A stretch of 64,000 nucleotides of DNA from Chryseobacterium hagamense (GCF_007991455.1 NZ_BJYJ01000001.1:558001-622000), one strand, 5' to 3'; positions 52,835 through 63,030 are shown, counted from the first letter of the stretch. Made by a program: numbers and translations. Notes: a model not told the origin generated them from the sequence alone.

Positions 52835-55039
52835 TTAGTTGGCGACATCGCTGATGAATTTGATCCTCAACATCCTTACTTCTTCATCGGAAAGCTCGTC
52901 CCCGAATTCGTCCAGCAGCACCTTCATGCTGTCGCTTTCGGATTCGTTCATAAATTCCATGAAGCCGTCCACGATATCTTCGTCAAAATTATCTTCGATG
53001 TAATAGTCGATATTCAGCTTGGTTCCCTGATATACGATGCGCTCCATCTCCTTCAGCAGTTCGTCCATCGTAAGGTTTTTCGCTCTGGCAATGTCTTCCA
53101 GGTCGATTTTCTTATCGGTACTCTGGATAATGAAAACCTTATGGCTGGATTTGTTGGCCACCTGCTTCAGCACCATATCCTGGGTACGCTCGATGTTGTT
53201 CTCTTCCACATATTTACTGATGAAGTCGGCGAATTCTTTTCCGTATTTCTTGGCCTTTCCTTCGCCTACGCCATAGATTTTGGCGATTTCATCCACTTTT
53301 ACCGGATACTGAACCGTCATGTCTTCAAGACTCGGATCCATAAATACGGTGTAAGGCGGAATGCCGTGCTTCCTGGCCACTTTTTTCCTTAGCTCTTTCA
53401 GCTGGTTGAAAAGATTCTGGTCCAAACCTCCGCTGGACTGCATCTGCACCTGATCGCTTTCCGCTTTGGTCTGCGAAAGATCGAATTCCCGGTCTTCCGC
53501 AATCATAAACGAATGCTCCAGCTTTCCGTCCAGAACCAATCTCCCTTTCTCTGAAATTTTTAAAACACCGTAGGTTTCTATATCCTTCAGTAAAAAATTC
53601 TGAACCGTTGCCTGTCTCAGCACCGTTTTCCAGTGGTTATCCTTCTCTTCTTTCCCGAATCCGAAATAAGGGCTCTGATCCAGCTTATAGGATTTGGTAA
53701 CCGCCGATTCCTTTCCTGCAATTACGCTGATAAGATCTTTCGACTTGAATTTTTCGCCGGTATCCCTGATGAGTTCCAGAACTTTTTTCAGATCATTAGT
53801 CGCATCTTTCAGCTTCGGCGGATTTGAGGAATTGTCGCACATTTTGGCACCGTCTCCGTTTACCGGATCGAAGTTTTCCCCGAAATAATACAGAATGTAC
53901 TGCCGCCGGCTCATGGAAGTTTCGGCATAGCCCACAACTTCATTCAACAGCTGCAGTCCGATTTCCCGTTCGGAAACGGGCTTCTGGGCAAGGAATTTTT
54001 CGAGCTTTTCAATATCTTTCGGATCGTAGTAAGCGACACAATGGCCTTCTCCGCCATCCCGTCCGGCACGTCCGGTTTCCTGGTAATAGCTTTCCAGGGA
54101 TTTCGGGAAATCGTAATGGATCACAAAACGCACATCCGGCTTGTCGATTCCCATTCCAAAGGCAATCGTTGCCACAATCACATCCACTTCCTCCATCAGG
54201 AATTTATCCTGATTGGCTACCCTTATTTTCTGGTCCAGACCGGCATGGTAAGGAAGCGCGTTGATTCCGTTCACCTGGAGGAGCTGTGCAAATTCCTCCA
54301 CCTTTCTCCGGCTCAGGCAGTAGACAATACCCGATTTTCCTTTGTGACGGCTGATAAACCGCACGATTTCCTTATCGACGTTTACTTTCGGCTGTACTTC
54401 ATAGTACAGATTGGGCCTGTTGAAACTTTCTTTGAAAACCAGGGCATTGGTCATCCCCAGCGTTTTCTGGATATCATCCTGGACTTTTGGCGTTGCCGTT
54501 GCCGTGAGGGCAATTACCGGTACGTCGGCTATTTTATCGATAATGGACTTCAGGTTCCGGTATTCCGGCCGGAAATCATGTCCCCATTCCGAAATACAGT
54601 GCGCTTCATCAATGGCACAGAACGATATTTTTACATCTTTCAGAAAATCAAGGTATTCTTCTTTGATCAGTGATTCCGGAGCCACATACAGCAACTTGGT
54701 CTTTCCTTTTTTTATATCGTCGAAAACCTGTTTGGTCTGGGTTTTGTTGAGTGATGAATTCAGAACATGGGCAACCCCATCATCAGATGAAAGACCGTTT
54801 ACCGCATCTACCTGGTTTTTCATCAATGCAATCAGAGGCGATACCACAATGGCCGTACCTTCCGAAATAAGTGCCGGAAGCTGATAACAAAGGGATTTCC
54901 CACCGCCCGTAGGCATCAGAACAAAGACATCTTTACCATTCATAAGGTTTTCGATAATCTTTTCCTGCTGGCCTTTAAAGGTGGAGAACCCAAAATATTT
55001 TTTTAACTCGCCTGATAAATTGGCTTTTTTTGCGCTCAT
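52835..55039 (-). CDS. recQ: ATP-dependent DNA helicase RecQ
   Basis: A 3'-5' helicase in recombination and repair. The 734 residues show motif I LMPTGGGKSLCYQLPALI, the DEAH box SFCAIDEAHCISEWGHDFRP, motif III VIALTATATPKVQDDI, motifs V/VI ATIAFGMGIDKPDVRFVIHY and QETGRAGRDGGEGHCVAYYD. They continue with the RQC zinc/winged-helix region, an HRDC domain (LKELRKKVARKHGIPPYTVF) and a C-terminal extension of acidic helices. Some zinc-site cysteines seem reduced (KMCDNS only). It has a TAACTTTG promoter element and is divergent from kdsD. Confidence 0.96.
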   Translation of the reverse strand: MSAKKANLSGELKKYFGFSTFKGQQEKIIENLMNGKDVFVLMPTGGGKSLCYQLPALISEGTAIVVSPLIALMKNQVDAVNGLSSDDGVAHVLNSSLNKTQTKQVFDDIKKGKTKLLYVAPESLIKEEYLDFLKDVKISFCAIDEAHCISEWGHDFRPEYRNLKSIIDKIADVPVIALTATATPKVQDDIQKTLGMTNALVFKESFNRPNLYYEVQPKVNVDKEIVRFISRHKGKSGIVYCLSRRKVEEFAQLLQVNGINALPYHAGLDQKIRVANQDKFLMEEVDVIVATIAFGMGIDKPDVRFVIHYDFPKSLESYYQETGRAGRDGGEGHCVAYYDPKDIEKLEKFLAQKPVSEREIGLQLLNEVVGYAETSMSRRQYILYYFGENFDPVNGDGAKMCDNSSNPPKLKDATNDLKKVLELIRDTGEKFKSKDLISVIAGKESAVTKSYKLDQSPYFGFGKEEKDNHWKTVLRQATVQNFLLKDIETYGVLKISEKGRLVLDGKLEHSFMIAEDREFDLSQTKAESDQVQMQSSGGLDQNLFNQLKELRKKVARKHGIPPYTVFMDPSLEDMTVQYPVKVDEIAKIYGVGEGKAKKYGKEFADFISKYVEENNIERTQDMVLKQVANKSSHKVFIIQSTDKKIDLEDIARAKNLTMDELLKEMERIVYQGTKLNIDYYIEDNFDEDIVDGFMEFMNESESDSMKVLLDEFGDELSDEEVRMLRIKFISDVAN

Positions 55040-55062
55040 CTAATTTTCAATTGCTAAATTTG
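55030..55062 (+). promoter_or_regulatory. Candidate promoter of kdsD
   Basis: TTG at 55030-55032 and TAAATTTG at 55055-55062, with 22 bases between, match the Bacteroidetes -33/-7 pair. It lies about 130 bases before the kdsD start and overlaps the beginning of recQ on the other strand. Confidence 0.45.
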
Positions 55063-55071
55063 CATCTAATC

Positions 55072-55079
55072 CAAAGTTA
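55072..55079 (-). promoter_or_regulatory. Candidate -7 promoter element of recQ
   Basis: On the minus strand this reads TAACTTTG (TAnnTTTG), 33 bases before the recQ ATG. No clear -33 TTG is found. Confidence 0.45.
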
Positions 55080-55189
55080 TGAATTTTTCGCTTAAAATAA
55101 AAGCGAACGAATTTATAAAAAATAAAATTTATATTAAATATCCTTTTTAGACAGAACGTTTTCAAAAGGCATTTTTATATACCGATAAA

Positions 55190-56155
55190 ATGATAATGGA
55201 AAGAGCCGACCTAATTTCAGTTGCAAAAAGTACCCTGGAAATCGAAATTGCAGAACTTCAGAAACTATCCTCAAGACTGGGTGATGACTTTATAAAAGCA
55301 GTCGAAATTATTCACTCGGCAAAAGGAAAGCTTATTGTGGTAGGAATCGGTAAATCGGCACACGTAGGCAATAAGATCGTGGCCACTTTAAATTCTACGG
55401 GTACGCCTTCCCAGTTTTTACATGCTTCGGAGGCCCTTCACGGAGACCTTGGCGTTATCCAGAAACAGGATGTGGTCCTGTGTATATCCAATTCCGGCAA
55501 TTCCCCCGAAATCGTGAATCTCGTTCCTTATTTAAAAGACTATTCACATGCTCTCATCGGCATGACGGGAAATCCGTCCAGCAAACTGGCGGAATTTTCC
55601 GACCTTGTCCTGGATGCCCACGTTGATACGGAAGCCTGCCCGAATAAACTGGCCCCGACGAGTTCCACCACCCTGCAGATGGCGCTGGGAGATGCTTTAG
55701 CCATTGTTCTGATGGAGATGAACGGGTTCAGGGCGAATGATTTTGCCAAATTTCATCCGGGAGGCAGCCTTGGAAAGAATTTGATCTCAAAAGTGGACGA
55801 TTTCCTTTCTTCACAGAAACCGCAGGTGATGGAAAATGCTACCGTAAAAGACGTAATTATCTCCATCAGCAGCTCCAGGCACGGGATTACCGTAGTAACT
55901 GAAGAAGATGCAATCATCGGGGTGATTACCGACGGAGATCTGAGAAGAATGCTGCTACGGGAAGAAGACATCTCAAAAGTCCTGGCCAGGGATATCATGT
56001 CTGCCAATCCGAAAACCATTGAAAAAACAGCACTGGCCAAGGAAGCCATGCAGATTTTAAAAGACAACAATATCGGCCAGCTCGTGGTAACGGAAAACGG
56101 GAAATATTTCGGGATCATCGATCTGCATAAGTTGCTGGACGAAGGGATTATTTAG
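55190..56155 (+). CDS. kdsD: D-arabinose-5-phosphate isomerase (KdsD/KpsF type)
   Basis: Converts ribulose-5-phosphate to arabinose-5-phosphate, the first step to Kdo in lipopolysaccharide. The 321 residues have a SIS domain (KLIVVGIGKSAHVGNKIVAT, TPSQFLHASEALHGDLGVIQ, LCISNSGNSPEIVNL) and two CBS domains at the C-terminus (DVIISISSSRHGITVVTEED, IMSANPKTIEKTALAKEAM). Length and order fit. The first codons MIMERADL offer two starts six bases apart. It stands alone, divergent from recQ. Confidence 0.95.
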   Translation: MIMERADLISVAKSTLEIEIAELQKLSSRLGDDFIKAVEIIHSAKGKLIVVGIGKSAHVGNKIVATLNSTGTPSQFLHASEALHGDLGVIQKQDVVLCISNSGNSPEIVNLVPYLKDYSHALIGMTGNPSSKLAEFSDLVLDAHVDTEACPNKLAPTSSTTLQMALGDALAIVLMEMNGFRANDFAKFHPGGSLGKNLISKVDDFLSSQKPQVMENATVKDVIISISSSRHGITVVTEEDAIIGVITDGDLRRMLLREEDISKVLARDIMSANPKTIEKTALAKEAMQILKDNNIGQLVVTENGKYFGIIDLHKLLDEGII

Positions 56156-56350
56156 TATAAACCCAAAGCAGAAACCTTATTGATCGGATGAAAGAGGAAA
56201 GATGGATGCCGGAGAATTCTTTTTCAATAATATGGCTGAAAGTCTTTAAATATCAGTTGTCTCGCTGTATCCTTTATCTTTTTTTCCGATTTGGCAAATA
56301 AACTTCCATCTTCGTGCCTTTGACATCCCACTTTAGTAAAACTTTTTTCC

Positions 56351-56358
56351 TAAATTTG
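56351..56358 (+). promoter_or_regulatory. Candidate -7 promoter element of tatC
   Basis: TAAATTTG, 21 bases before the tatC start codon. The nearest TTG is 28 bases upstream, outside the usual spacing. Confidence 0.4.
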
Positions 56359-56379
56359 GAATCTTAAAAATATTATTCT

Positions 56380-57207
56380 GTGAGTGATGCTAAAGACATG
56401 TCCTTCTGGGGGCATATTGGCGAACTGAGAGGCCACCTCATCCGTTCAATCCTTGCCATAGTGGTTGCTGCGATCGTTATCGGTTTCAATATCAACTGGA
56501 TTATGGATCATGTTTTCTTCGGTCCTACCCGAAATGATTTTGCAACTTTTGAAGTCGTCAACCATTTTTCCAAAATGATTTTGGGCGAAGACAGCATCCA
56601 TCTGCCGAAAGATTTCCCGGTTCGGGCCAGTAAGCTTTACCAGCAGTTCAACGTCATGATGGCCGTTTCCATTTTCGGCGGAATTGTTCTTGCCTTTCCT
56701 TATATCGTATGGGAACTGTGGCGGTTCATCAGTCCGGCTCTGCATCCCAAAGAAAGAAAAAATTCCTTATTCATCATCAATTCGGTATGGATGTTATTTA
56801 TGACCGGTGTTTTATGCGGGTATTATCTGATCCTCCCTTTTGCCGTGAATTTCGGGGTGATTTTCAAGATATCGGATATTATCATCCCTTTATATGACCT
56901 CAGCGACTATACGACACTTTTTCTGCAGGTTGTCCTGGGAATGGGGGTTATCTTCCTTTTCCCGGTACTGATCTATTTCCTGACAACGATCGGAATCCTT
57001 ACTCCGATGTTCATGAAAACGTACCGTCGCCACGCGATTGTTCTGATCATGGTGGTGGCAGCAATTATTACTCCCGCAGATGTGCTCAGTATGATGATGG
57101 CGGCATTACCGTTGCTTTTATTATATGAATTCAGCATCATCATGTGTTCTTATACCTATAAGAAAGTACAGAAAGCAGCGGCCAATCTTCCGGTTGTCCA
57201 GAAATAA
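56380..57207 (+). CDS. tatC: Sec-independent protein translocase TatC
   Basis: Membrane receptor of the twin-arginine translocation system. 275 residues with six membrane segments and the conserved N-terminal loop FWGHIGELRGHLIRSI (family HLxELRxRL), PYIVWELWRFISPALHPKER in the first periplasmic/cytosolic region, and the last segments VLIMVVAAIITPADVLSMMM. The start used is a GTG. An ATG seven codons on (MSFWGH) is the alternative. TatA/B genes are not adjacent. A strong terminator follows. Confidence 0.95.
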   Translation: MSDAKDMSFWGHIGELRGHLIRSILAIVVAAIVIGFNINWIMDHVFFGPTRNDFATFEVVNHFSKMILGEDSIHLPKDFPVRASKLYQQFNVMMAVSIFGGIVLAFPYIVWELWRFISPALHPKERKNSLFIINSVWMLFMTGVLCGYYLILPFAVNFGVIFKISDIIIPLYDLSDYTTLFLQVVLGMGVIFLFPVLIYFLTTIGILTPMFMKTYRRHAIVLIMVVAAIITPADVLSMMMAALPLLLLYEFSIIMCSYTYKKVQKAAANLPVVQK

Positions 57208-57231
57208 TTTTACAGCTATAAATTAATATAT

Positions 57232-57259
57232 TCCCGCAGATTTCCTGCGGGATTTTTTA
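57232..57259 (+). terminator. Intrinsic terminator of tatC
   Basis: An 8-bp stem (TCCCGCAG with CTGCGGGA) and a 5-base loop, followed by TTTTTTAT, 25 bases past the stop. Confidence 0.85.
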
Positions 57260-57751
57260 TGAAGATGATTGATCTCTGATTAAAGACTACGAAAATTTTT
57301 CAAATTAAAGCTGATTTTCTGCCGTATGCTTTGTTGGAATCGCCAAGGACCGAAGATGATGGAGCAGGCAATGTTTTAAGGCGCAAAAAAAAAGTTGTGA
57401 CTGCCAAATTTTCATGCTGTGGATATTAAATTCGTACCACTTTTTATAACATCAATCAGAGATCTTCAACTTTATCAAAGATAAAATCCTTTTTCGTCTT
57501 TAGCCATATAAAGTATTTAAAACCTTTCGGGCCCTTGCGTTTTCCAACATGAATTGCCATATCAGATTGACTGTTGACCGTTCAGTCGCAAAGCAAAATT
57601 GACAGGCGGAACGGCTTGACCATTCACTATTCCCCATTCGCTTTCCGGAATGTAACAAAACTTCAGATTTCCCGTCTTATTAAAGAGATTTGATCTGGGC
57701 CTGGTTCAACATCATTAAATTCTTTATTTTAGTCCATTAATTTTATTTCAG
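57260..57751. other. Gene-free interval with an inverted repeat pair
   Basis: No intact gene is seen. GATCTCTGATT at 57271-57281 recurs inverted as AATCAGAGATC near 57454-57464, about 170 bases away. The enclosed sequence has short protein-like stretches but no frame of useful length. The remainder is AT-rich with no recognisable element. Confidence 0.45.
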
Positions 57752-59380
57752 ATGAAAAAAATTTCATATACGCTTTTATTTGTTTCGGGACTGGCTTTCG
57801 GACAGTTTTTTGAAAAAGACAAGTTATTTACCAAACAGGATACTTTGAAAGGTTCGGATACCCGGTTCAGGAATTTCTGGGATGTCAAAAAATATGATCT
57901 TTCCGTAGAACCTGATTTTGCGACAAAGAGCATCAGGGGAAGCAACATCATCAGCTTTGAGATCACGAAAGACATTACCAACCCTACTTTCCAGGTTGAT
58001 CTTCAGCAGCCGATGAAAGCAGATAAGGTAGAGGTGAATTTTCCGATAACAAATTACAGTCAGGACGGTGATTTCATCTGGATCAGAGCCAATAAAAGTT
58101 TTAAAAAAGGGGAAAAATATACCATTAGAGTTGCCTATTCCGGAAATCCTGTCATTGCCAGGCACGCACCGTGGGACGGAGGTTGGGTATTTACCCGGGA
58201 TGAAAAAGGAAATCCTTGGATGAGCCCCGCCGACGAAGGCATCGGCGCTTCGATCTGGCTTCCGGTGAAGGACATCTGGAGTGATGAACCCGACAACGGC
58301 ATCGTAATGAAAATTATTACGCCCAAAGATCTTGTAGGCGTAGGAAACGGAAGACTGATCAGCAAAAAGGCGGAAGGCGATAAAATGGCTTACACCTGGG
58401 AAGTCAAAAACCCGATCAATGCCTATTCCATCATTCCGAATATCGGAAAATATGTGAATTTCAAAGATACCTTTGACGGAGAAAAAGGAAAACTGGATCT
58501 GGATTACTGGGTGCTGGATTATAATCTGGATAAAGCTAAAAAACAGTTTCAGCAGGTAAAGCCGATGCTGTCGGCTTTTGAATACTGGTTCGGCCCTTAT
58601 CCGTTTTATGAAGATTCCTACAAACTGGTAGAATCTCCTTATCTTGGGATGGAACACCAGAGCAATGTGGCTTACGGAAACGGTTACCAGAACGGCTACC
58701 TGGGAAGGGACCTTTCCGGGACCGGCGTCGGACTGAACTGGGATTTTATCATCATCCATGAAAGCGGCCATGAATGGTTTGCCAATAATATCACGGCGAA
58801 AGACCAGGCGGACATGTGGATCCATGAAAGCTTTACCAATTATTCCGAAGTGCTGTTCACCGAAAAGTACATGGATAAAAAATCGGCTGATATTTATGCT
58901 CAGGGAATCCGGGATATCATCCTGAACGATACGCCCATTATCGGAAAATACGGGGTAAGAAACGAAGGCAGCGGCGATATGTATCCGAAAGGGGCAAGCA
59001 TGATCCATACCATCCGCCAGGTCATCAATAACGATGAAAAATTCAGGCAGATCCTCAGAGGCCTTAATAAAGATTTCTATCATCAGACCGTAACCACCGC
59101 GCAGATTGAAAACTATATCTCTAAAAAATCGGGAATTGATTTTTCAGGCGTCTTCGACCAGTATTTAAGGACGACCGAAGTTCCTGTTCTGGAATACTCG
59201 CAAAAAGGGACTGAACTGAAATTCCGGTATACCGATACGGTGAAGAATTTTAAGCTTCCGGTTATTGTTGAAGGCACTACCATCAACCCCAGCGGGGAAT
59301 GGCAAACCGTACAATTAAAGAAGGGCACTCCGGTAGAATTCAATAAAAATTATTACATCAGCTACAAAAAGGTGGACTAA
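57752..59380 (+). CDS. Secreted M1-family metallopeptidase
   Basis: 542 residues. The signal peptide is KKISYTLLFVSGLAFGQ. The N-terminal beta domain is followed by YLGMEHQSNVAYGN (the GAMEN-like exopeptidase loop in the form GMEHQ) and the zinc site FIIIHESGHEWFANNITAKD (HExxH), with the third ligand in MWIHESFTNYSE 19 residues later. A catalytic Tyr is plausible in the C-terminal helices. It is shorter than classic M1 aminopeptidases and lacks the ERAP-like domain, as in many Bacteroidetes members. It probably acts in the periplasm on peptides. It may form a functional pair with the M61 gene downstream. Confidence 0.92.
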   Translation: MKKISYTLLFVSGLAFGQFFEKDKLFTKQDTLKGSDTRFRNFWDVKKYDLSVEPDFATKSIRGSNIISFEITKDITNPTFQVDLQQPMKADKVEVNFPITNYSQDGDFIWIRANKSFKKGEKYTIRVAYSGNPVIARHAPWDGGWVFTRDEKGNPWMSPADEGIGASIWLPVKDIWSDEPDNGIVMKIITPKDLVGVGNGRLISKKAEGDKMAYTWEVKNPINAYSIIPNIGKYVNFKDTFDGEKGKLDLDYWVLDYNLDKAKKQFQQVKPMLSAFEYWFGPYPFYEDSYKLVESPYLGMEHQSNVAYGNGYQNGYLGRDLSGTGVGLNWDFIIIHESGHEWFANNITAKDQADMWIHESFTNYSEVLFTEKYMDKKSADIYAQGIRDIILNDTPIIGKYGVRNEGSGDMYPKGASMIHTIRQVINNDEKFRQILRGLNKDFYHQTVTTAQIENYISKKSGIDFSGVFDQYLRTTEVPVLEYSQKGTELKFRYTDTVKNFKLPVIVEGTTINPSGEWQTVQLKKGTPVEFNKNYYISYKKVD

Positions 59381-59570
59381 ATGAGACCTGGAAACCGTGA
59401 AATGGCATTTTTCTTTTTACATACCTTTAATTTAATACTCAAAACAAATAAATTAATCTGCTGATAATTAAAATTTTAATGAAAAGTAAGGTTTAATTTA
59501 ACAAAGTTTAATACACCTTTCCGTAACAAAACCGATCTTTCAGCAACTATTTAACTATAAATTCAATTTA

Positions 59571-61427
59571 ATGAAAAAAACAGCTTTGAGCCTGGGTATC
59601 TTAACCGCTTTTATGGTGAATGCCCAATCTATAAAAACCACCATCGACCTTGTTCAGGTAAAGGACGACAAGGTGCCGGTAACCATGGAATTCCCGAAAA
59701 TGAAATCCGGTGACGTCAAATTCCATTTTCCAAAAACCGTTCCGGGAACCTATTCCGTAGACGATTACGGAAGGTTTGTGGAAGGCATCAGATTTATGGA
59801 TAATAAGGGGAAGGAAATTCCTTTTACCAAAGTCAATGACAATACTTACGCCCTTAAAAACGCCCAGAATTTAAGCAAAGTCACTTATCTGGTCAATGAC
59901 AGCTTCGATGACGAAATGGATGAATCCAGGCACAAAGCCGTGTTTTCGCCATCCGGAACGGATATCGAGGCCGGAAAAGTATATCTGATCAATACCCATG
60001 GTTTTATCGGTTACATCGATAATATGCAGGATGTTCCTTATCAGCTGATCATCCAGAAACCCAATGATTTTTATGGAACAACCGCCTTGGTCGATCAGGA
60101 TAAATCCGAATCTACGGATACCTATACCCTGGCCAATTACGCTAAGGTAACCGATTCTCCGCTGATGTATACAAAACCGGATTATATCACCTTCAACGCA
60201 GGAGGTATGGATCTGGTACTGGGTGTTTATTCCCCGACCGGCAAATACAAAGCGGCCGATTTTAAAGAAAATCTTGAAAAAATGGTGGTTGCGCAAAAGA
60301 AATTCCTGGGTGACATGAACACCAATAAAAAATATGCGATCATGCTGTATCTGGCAGGTGCGCAGGGTCCTCAGATCAAAGGGTTCGGTGCTTTGGAGCA
60401 TCACGAATCCACGAGCGTTGTGCTTCCTGAAATGATGCCCAAAGAAGCCATTGATAAAACGCTTACCGATGTGGTTTCCCACGAGTTCTTCCATACGGTA
60501 AATCCGCTGAAGACCCATTCCGAGGAAATCCATTATTTCGATTATGCCGATCCGAAAATGTCGCAGCACCTCTGGATGTATGAAGGCGGTACGGAATATT
60601 TCGCCAATCTTTTCCAGATCCAGGAAGGCCTTATTACCAGGGATGAGTTTCTTCAGAGAATGAGTGAAAAAATCGCCAATTCCAAAAACTACAACGATAC
60701 CATGCCTTTTACGGTCATGAGTAAGAACGTTCTTAAAGATGAATATAAAGACCAGTACCGGAATGTCTATGAAAAAGGAACCCTTCTGGCAATGTGCCTG
60801 GATATCGAACTGAGAAAACTGTCGAACGGGGAAATGGGCTACCGCGACATGATCCGTAAGCTTTCCCAGCGTTTCGGGGAAAACAAGCCGTTTAAAGACG
60901 ATCAGTTGATTGATGAGTTGGTTACTGTTACGGGATATCCCCAAATCAAGGACTTTTATGGCAAATACATTGCGGGCAGTCAGCCGACCCCTTACGCCCA
61001 ATACTTAGATATGGTGGGTGTGGAAATCAAAAAACAGGAAACGCCGCCGATTTTCTGGTTCATCAGAGATCCGCAGCAGACGGGTTACGATGAAAAGGAT
61101 AATGCGTTTGTGTTTGATGAAAGCTCTGCCCAGTCGGCTTTCGCCAAAAGCATCGGCCTGAAAATCACGGATAAGATCGTTGCCCTGGACGGAAAAACCA
61201 TCAATGTCCAGGATATCCAGTCTTTCATTGCATATTCAAGAACGATCAAGGAAGGGCAGAATGTAACTGTAACCGTCTTAAGAAAGAACGGTGACAAAAC
61301 CGATAAGATGGACCTTAAAGGAAAAGCGGTTCTGGATAAGATGACGGTTGAAACGCTTGCATTTAAAGCGAACCCGACTCCTGCTGAAAAGAAACTTCAG
61401 GAGCAGTGGCTGACCGGGAAAAAATAA
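59571..61427 (+). CDS. Secreted M61-family metallopeptidase with PDZ domain
   Basis: 618 residues. The signal peptide is KKTALSLGILTAFMVNAQ. The N-terminal beta domain (VPVTMEFPKMKSGDVKFHFP) is followed by the zinc motif VVSHEFFHTVNPLKTHSEE (HExxH) with the third Glu in WMYEGGTEYFANLFQIQ. The last about 100 residues form a PDZ domain (AKSIGLKITDKIVALDGKTI). M61 members are glycyl aminopeptidases. It lies 190 bases after the M1 gene on the same strand, but with its own upstream sequence. Confidence 0.92.
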   Translation: MKKTALSLGILTAFMVNAQSIKTTIDLVQVKDDKVPVTMEFPKMKSGDVKFHFPKTVPGTYSVDDYGRFVEGIRFMDNKGKEIPFTKVNDNTYALKNAQNLSKVTYLVNDSFDDEMDESRHKAVFSPSGTDIEAGKVYLINTHGFIGYIDNMQDVPYQLIIQKPNDFYGTTALVDQDKSESTDTYTLANYAKVTDSPLMYTKPDYITFNAGGMDLVLGVYSPTGKYKAADFKENLEKMVVAQKKFLGDMNTNKKYAIMLYLAGAQGPQIKGFGALEHHESTSVVLPEMMPKEAIDKTLTDVVSHEFFHTVNPLKTHSEEIHYFDYADPKMSQHLWMYEGGTEYFANLFQIQEGLITRDEFLQRMSEKIANSKNYNDTMPFTVMSKNVLKDEYKDQYRNVYEKGTLLAMCLDIELRKLSNGEMGYRDMIRKLSQRFGENKPFKDDQLIDELVTVTGYPQIKDFYGKYIAGSQPTPYAQYLDMVGVEIKKQETPPIFWFIRDPQQTGYDEKDNAFVFDESSAQSAFAKSIGLKITDKIVALDGKTINVQDIQSFIAYSRTIKEGQNVTVTVLRKNGDKTDKMDLKGKAVLDKMTVETLAFKANPTPAEKKLQEQWLTGKK

Positions 61428-61449
61428 TTTGAAGTACAATAAATTCAGT

Positions 61450-61480
61450 AAAGCGGGGAAATTTTTTCTCCGCTTTTTTT
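61450..61480 (+). terminator. Intrinsic terminator of the M61 gene
   Basis: A 12-bp stem (AAAGCGGGGAAA with TTTCTCCGCTTT, one G-U pair) and a 3-base loop, followed by TTTT, 22 bases past the stop. Confidence 0.75.
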
Positions 61481-61866
61481 CCGGCTTTATTTAAATTAAC
61501 GTGAATTCGAGCTATAAACCGTACTGGGGTTTTAATGATCATGGAGTCTATTTCCAGTCTATTTAGACTATTTCATAAAGGTTACCGGCGGCGTAAAAAT
61601 CCTTCGAGAGCCTCAGGATGACACAATGCTACCAAATGAAATTGCAGTCTTTTAAAATGACGAATTATGTTTATTTCAAGCAGGGTTGCATTACGCGCTG
61701 TCAGGCTGAGTTCTATCTAAAATTCTGACCGATTTAGTCTTAATATTATTTTCGAATTAATTAAATAGCTAAATGTAAGCGTAATACGGTGAAAATATTT
61801 ATAAATATGCAGTTTAATTAAAGGCAGCAGCATCGGTAAAAATTCCTGTTATAGGTATGACAAAAA
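61481..61866. other. Gene-free interval with one hairpin
   Basis: No gene is seen on either strand. At 61599-61619 lies a hairpin ATCCTtcGAG-agc-CTCAGGAT (8 bp with a 2-base bulge), set in otherwise AT-rich sequence. It looks like dispersed-repeat material, but only one copy occurs in this window. Confidence 0.45.
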
Positions 61867-63021
61867 CTATACTTTCCGGATAGTGATTCTGAAGGTCGTT
61901 CCCTTTCCTACTTCCGTCTGTGAAATTTTGATGTCTCCGTTGTGGTATTCCTGGATTACCCTTTTGGCCAGAGACAACCCGAGCCCCCAGCCTCGTTTTT
62001 TGGTGGAATAGCCGGGTTTGAAGGCGTTGGCTGCCTGCTGTTTTGTCATTCCGCTTCCGGTATCCTGTACCTGCACTACGATGCTTTTGTTCCTTTCAAT
62101 AACGGTCATCGAGATCGAGCCTTCCCCTTTCATGGCGTCGACGGCATTTTTTACGAGGTTTTCGATCACCCAGCTCATCAGGATTTTATTATGGGGAACC
62201 GAGATGGTATGATTCGGCAGATGCAGTCCGAAGTTGATCTTTCTGGAAATCCTTGTTTTTAAATAGTCATAATTTTCCTGAATGGTGGCACTGAAATCCC
62301 GGTCGTTAAGTTCGGGAACGGAGCCTATTTTTGAGAACCTTTCAGAGATTGTTCTCAACCGTTCGATGTCTTTTTCAATTTCGTGGACGCCTTCGGAATC
62401 CGGAGTATCCAGCTTCATGATTTCCATCCAGCCGATCATGGAGGACAAGGGCGTTCCGATCTGGTGTGCCGTTTCCTTGGCAAGCCCGGCCCAGAGATAG
62501 CCTTCATCCGTTTTTTTAATGGTCCTGAAAAACCAGAAAGTAAATCCGAAATAGGAAAGAATGAAAAGCCCGAGAATATACGGGGAATACTGCAGGTTGT
62601 TCAGCAGGCGGGAGTTATCGTAATATACGAACTGCTTGTTTCCTTTCAGGATGTTGATTTCAATGGGAGGATAACTCTTCGCCATTTTCTGTGCCAGCGC
62701 AATGATCTTTGCCGAATTGTTTTCAATATCCTGCGGAATATTTTTATGCTCGATGATCTGCCCGCTTTTATCCAGAATGATCAGCGGAATGGTGGTATTG
62801 GAGCTGTAAATCTGCAAAAGCAACGCCTGAATTTCCAGGTTGGGATTTTCCGTTTCCTGCTGGAATTTTAGGGCACTCACCAGGATGTCTACCCTTCTCA
62901 CCTCTTCCTTACGTAGAAAATTGATCAGAATCGTTGACGCAATGACGGTGGTCAGGACAACAATGGTCATCAGGGTAAAAATGATCCAGTTATTCAGTCT
63001 TGCAAATAAGGATTTCTTCAA
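61867..63021 (-). CDS. Membrane sensor histidine kinase
   Basis: 384 residues. Two membrane segments (WIIFTLMTIVVLTTVIASTI and YILGLFILSYFGFTFWFF) flank a periplasmic sensor of about 110 residues. The kinase core has the H box AKETAHQIGTPLSSMIGWME (His near residue 186), the N box VIENLVKNAVDAMKGEG, the G1 box VQDTGSGMTKQQA and the G2 box RGWGLGLSLAKRVIQEY. No response regulator is adjacent in the window. It starts 9 bases after the carboxypeptidase gene, so it is co-transcribed with it, suggesting a cell-envelope signal. Confidence 0.93.
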   Translation of the reverse strand: MKKSLFARLNNWIIFTLMTIVVLTTVIASTILINFLRKEEVRRVDILVSALKFQQETENPNLEIQALLLQIYSSNTTIPLIILDKSGQIIEHKNIPQDIENNSAKIIALAQKMAKSYPPIEINILKGNKQFVYYDNSRLLNNLQYSPYILGLFILSYFGFTFWFFRTIKKTDEGYLWAGLAKETAHQIGTPLSSMIGWMEIMKLDTPDSEGVHEIEKDIERLRTISERFSKIGSVPELNDRDFSATIQENYDYLKTRISRKINFGLHLPNHTISVPHNKILMSWVIENLVKNAVDAMKGEGSISMTVIERNKSIVVQVQDTGSGMTKQQAANAFKPGYSTKKRGWGLGLSLAKRVIQEYHNGDIKISQTEVGKGTTFRITIRKV

Positions 63022-63030
63022 AACGTTGAT

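Noticed and set aside
57260..57470. Second MITE bounded by GATCTCTGATT inverted repeats
   Set aside because: The repeats are short, sit at unequal positions relative to any target duplication, and no duplicated flank is visible.
57824..59083. Long open frame on the minus strand opposite the M1 peptidase gene
   Set aside because: Its translation lacks domain patterns, and the plus strand carries a complete enzyme with signal peptide and zinc motif. It is a codon-bias shadow.
59871..61001. Long minus-strand frame opposite the M61 peptidase gene
   Set aside because: Same reason: the plus-strand protein is clear and the antisense translation has no recognisable features.
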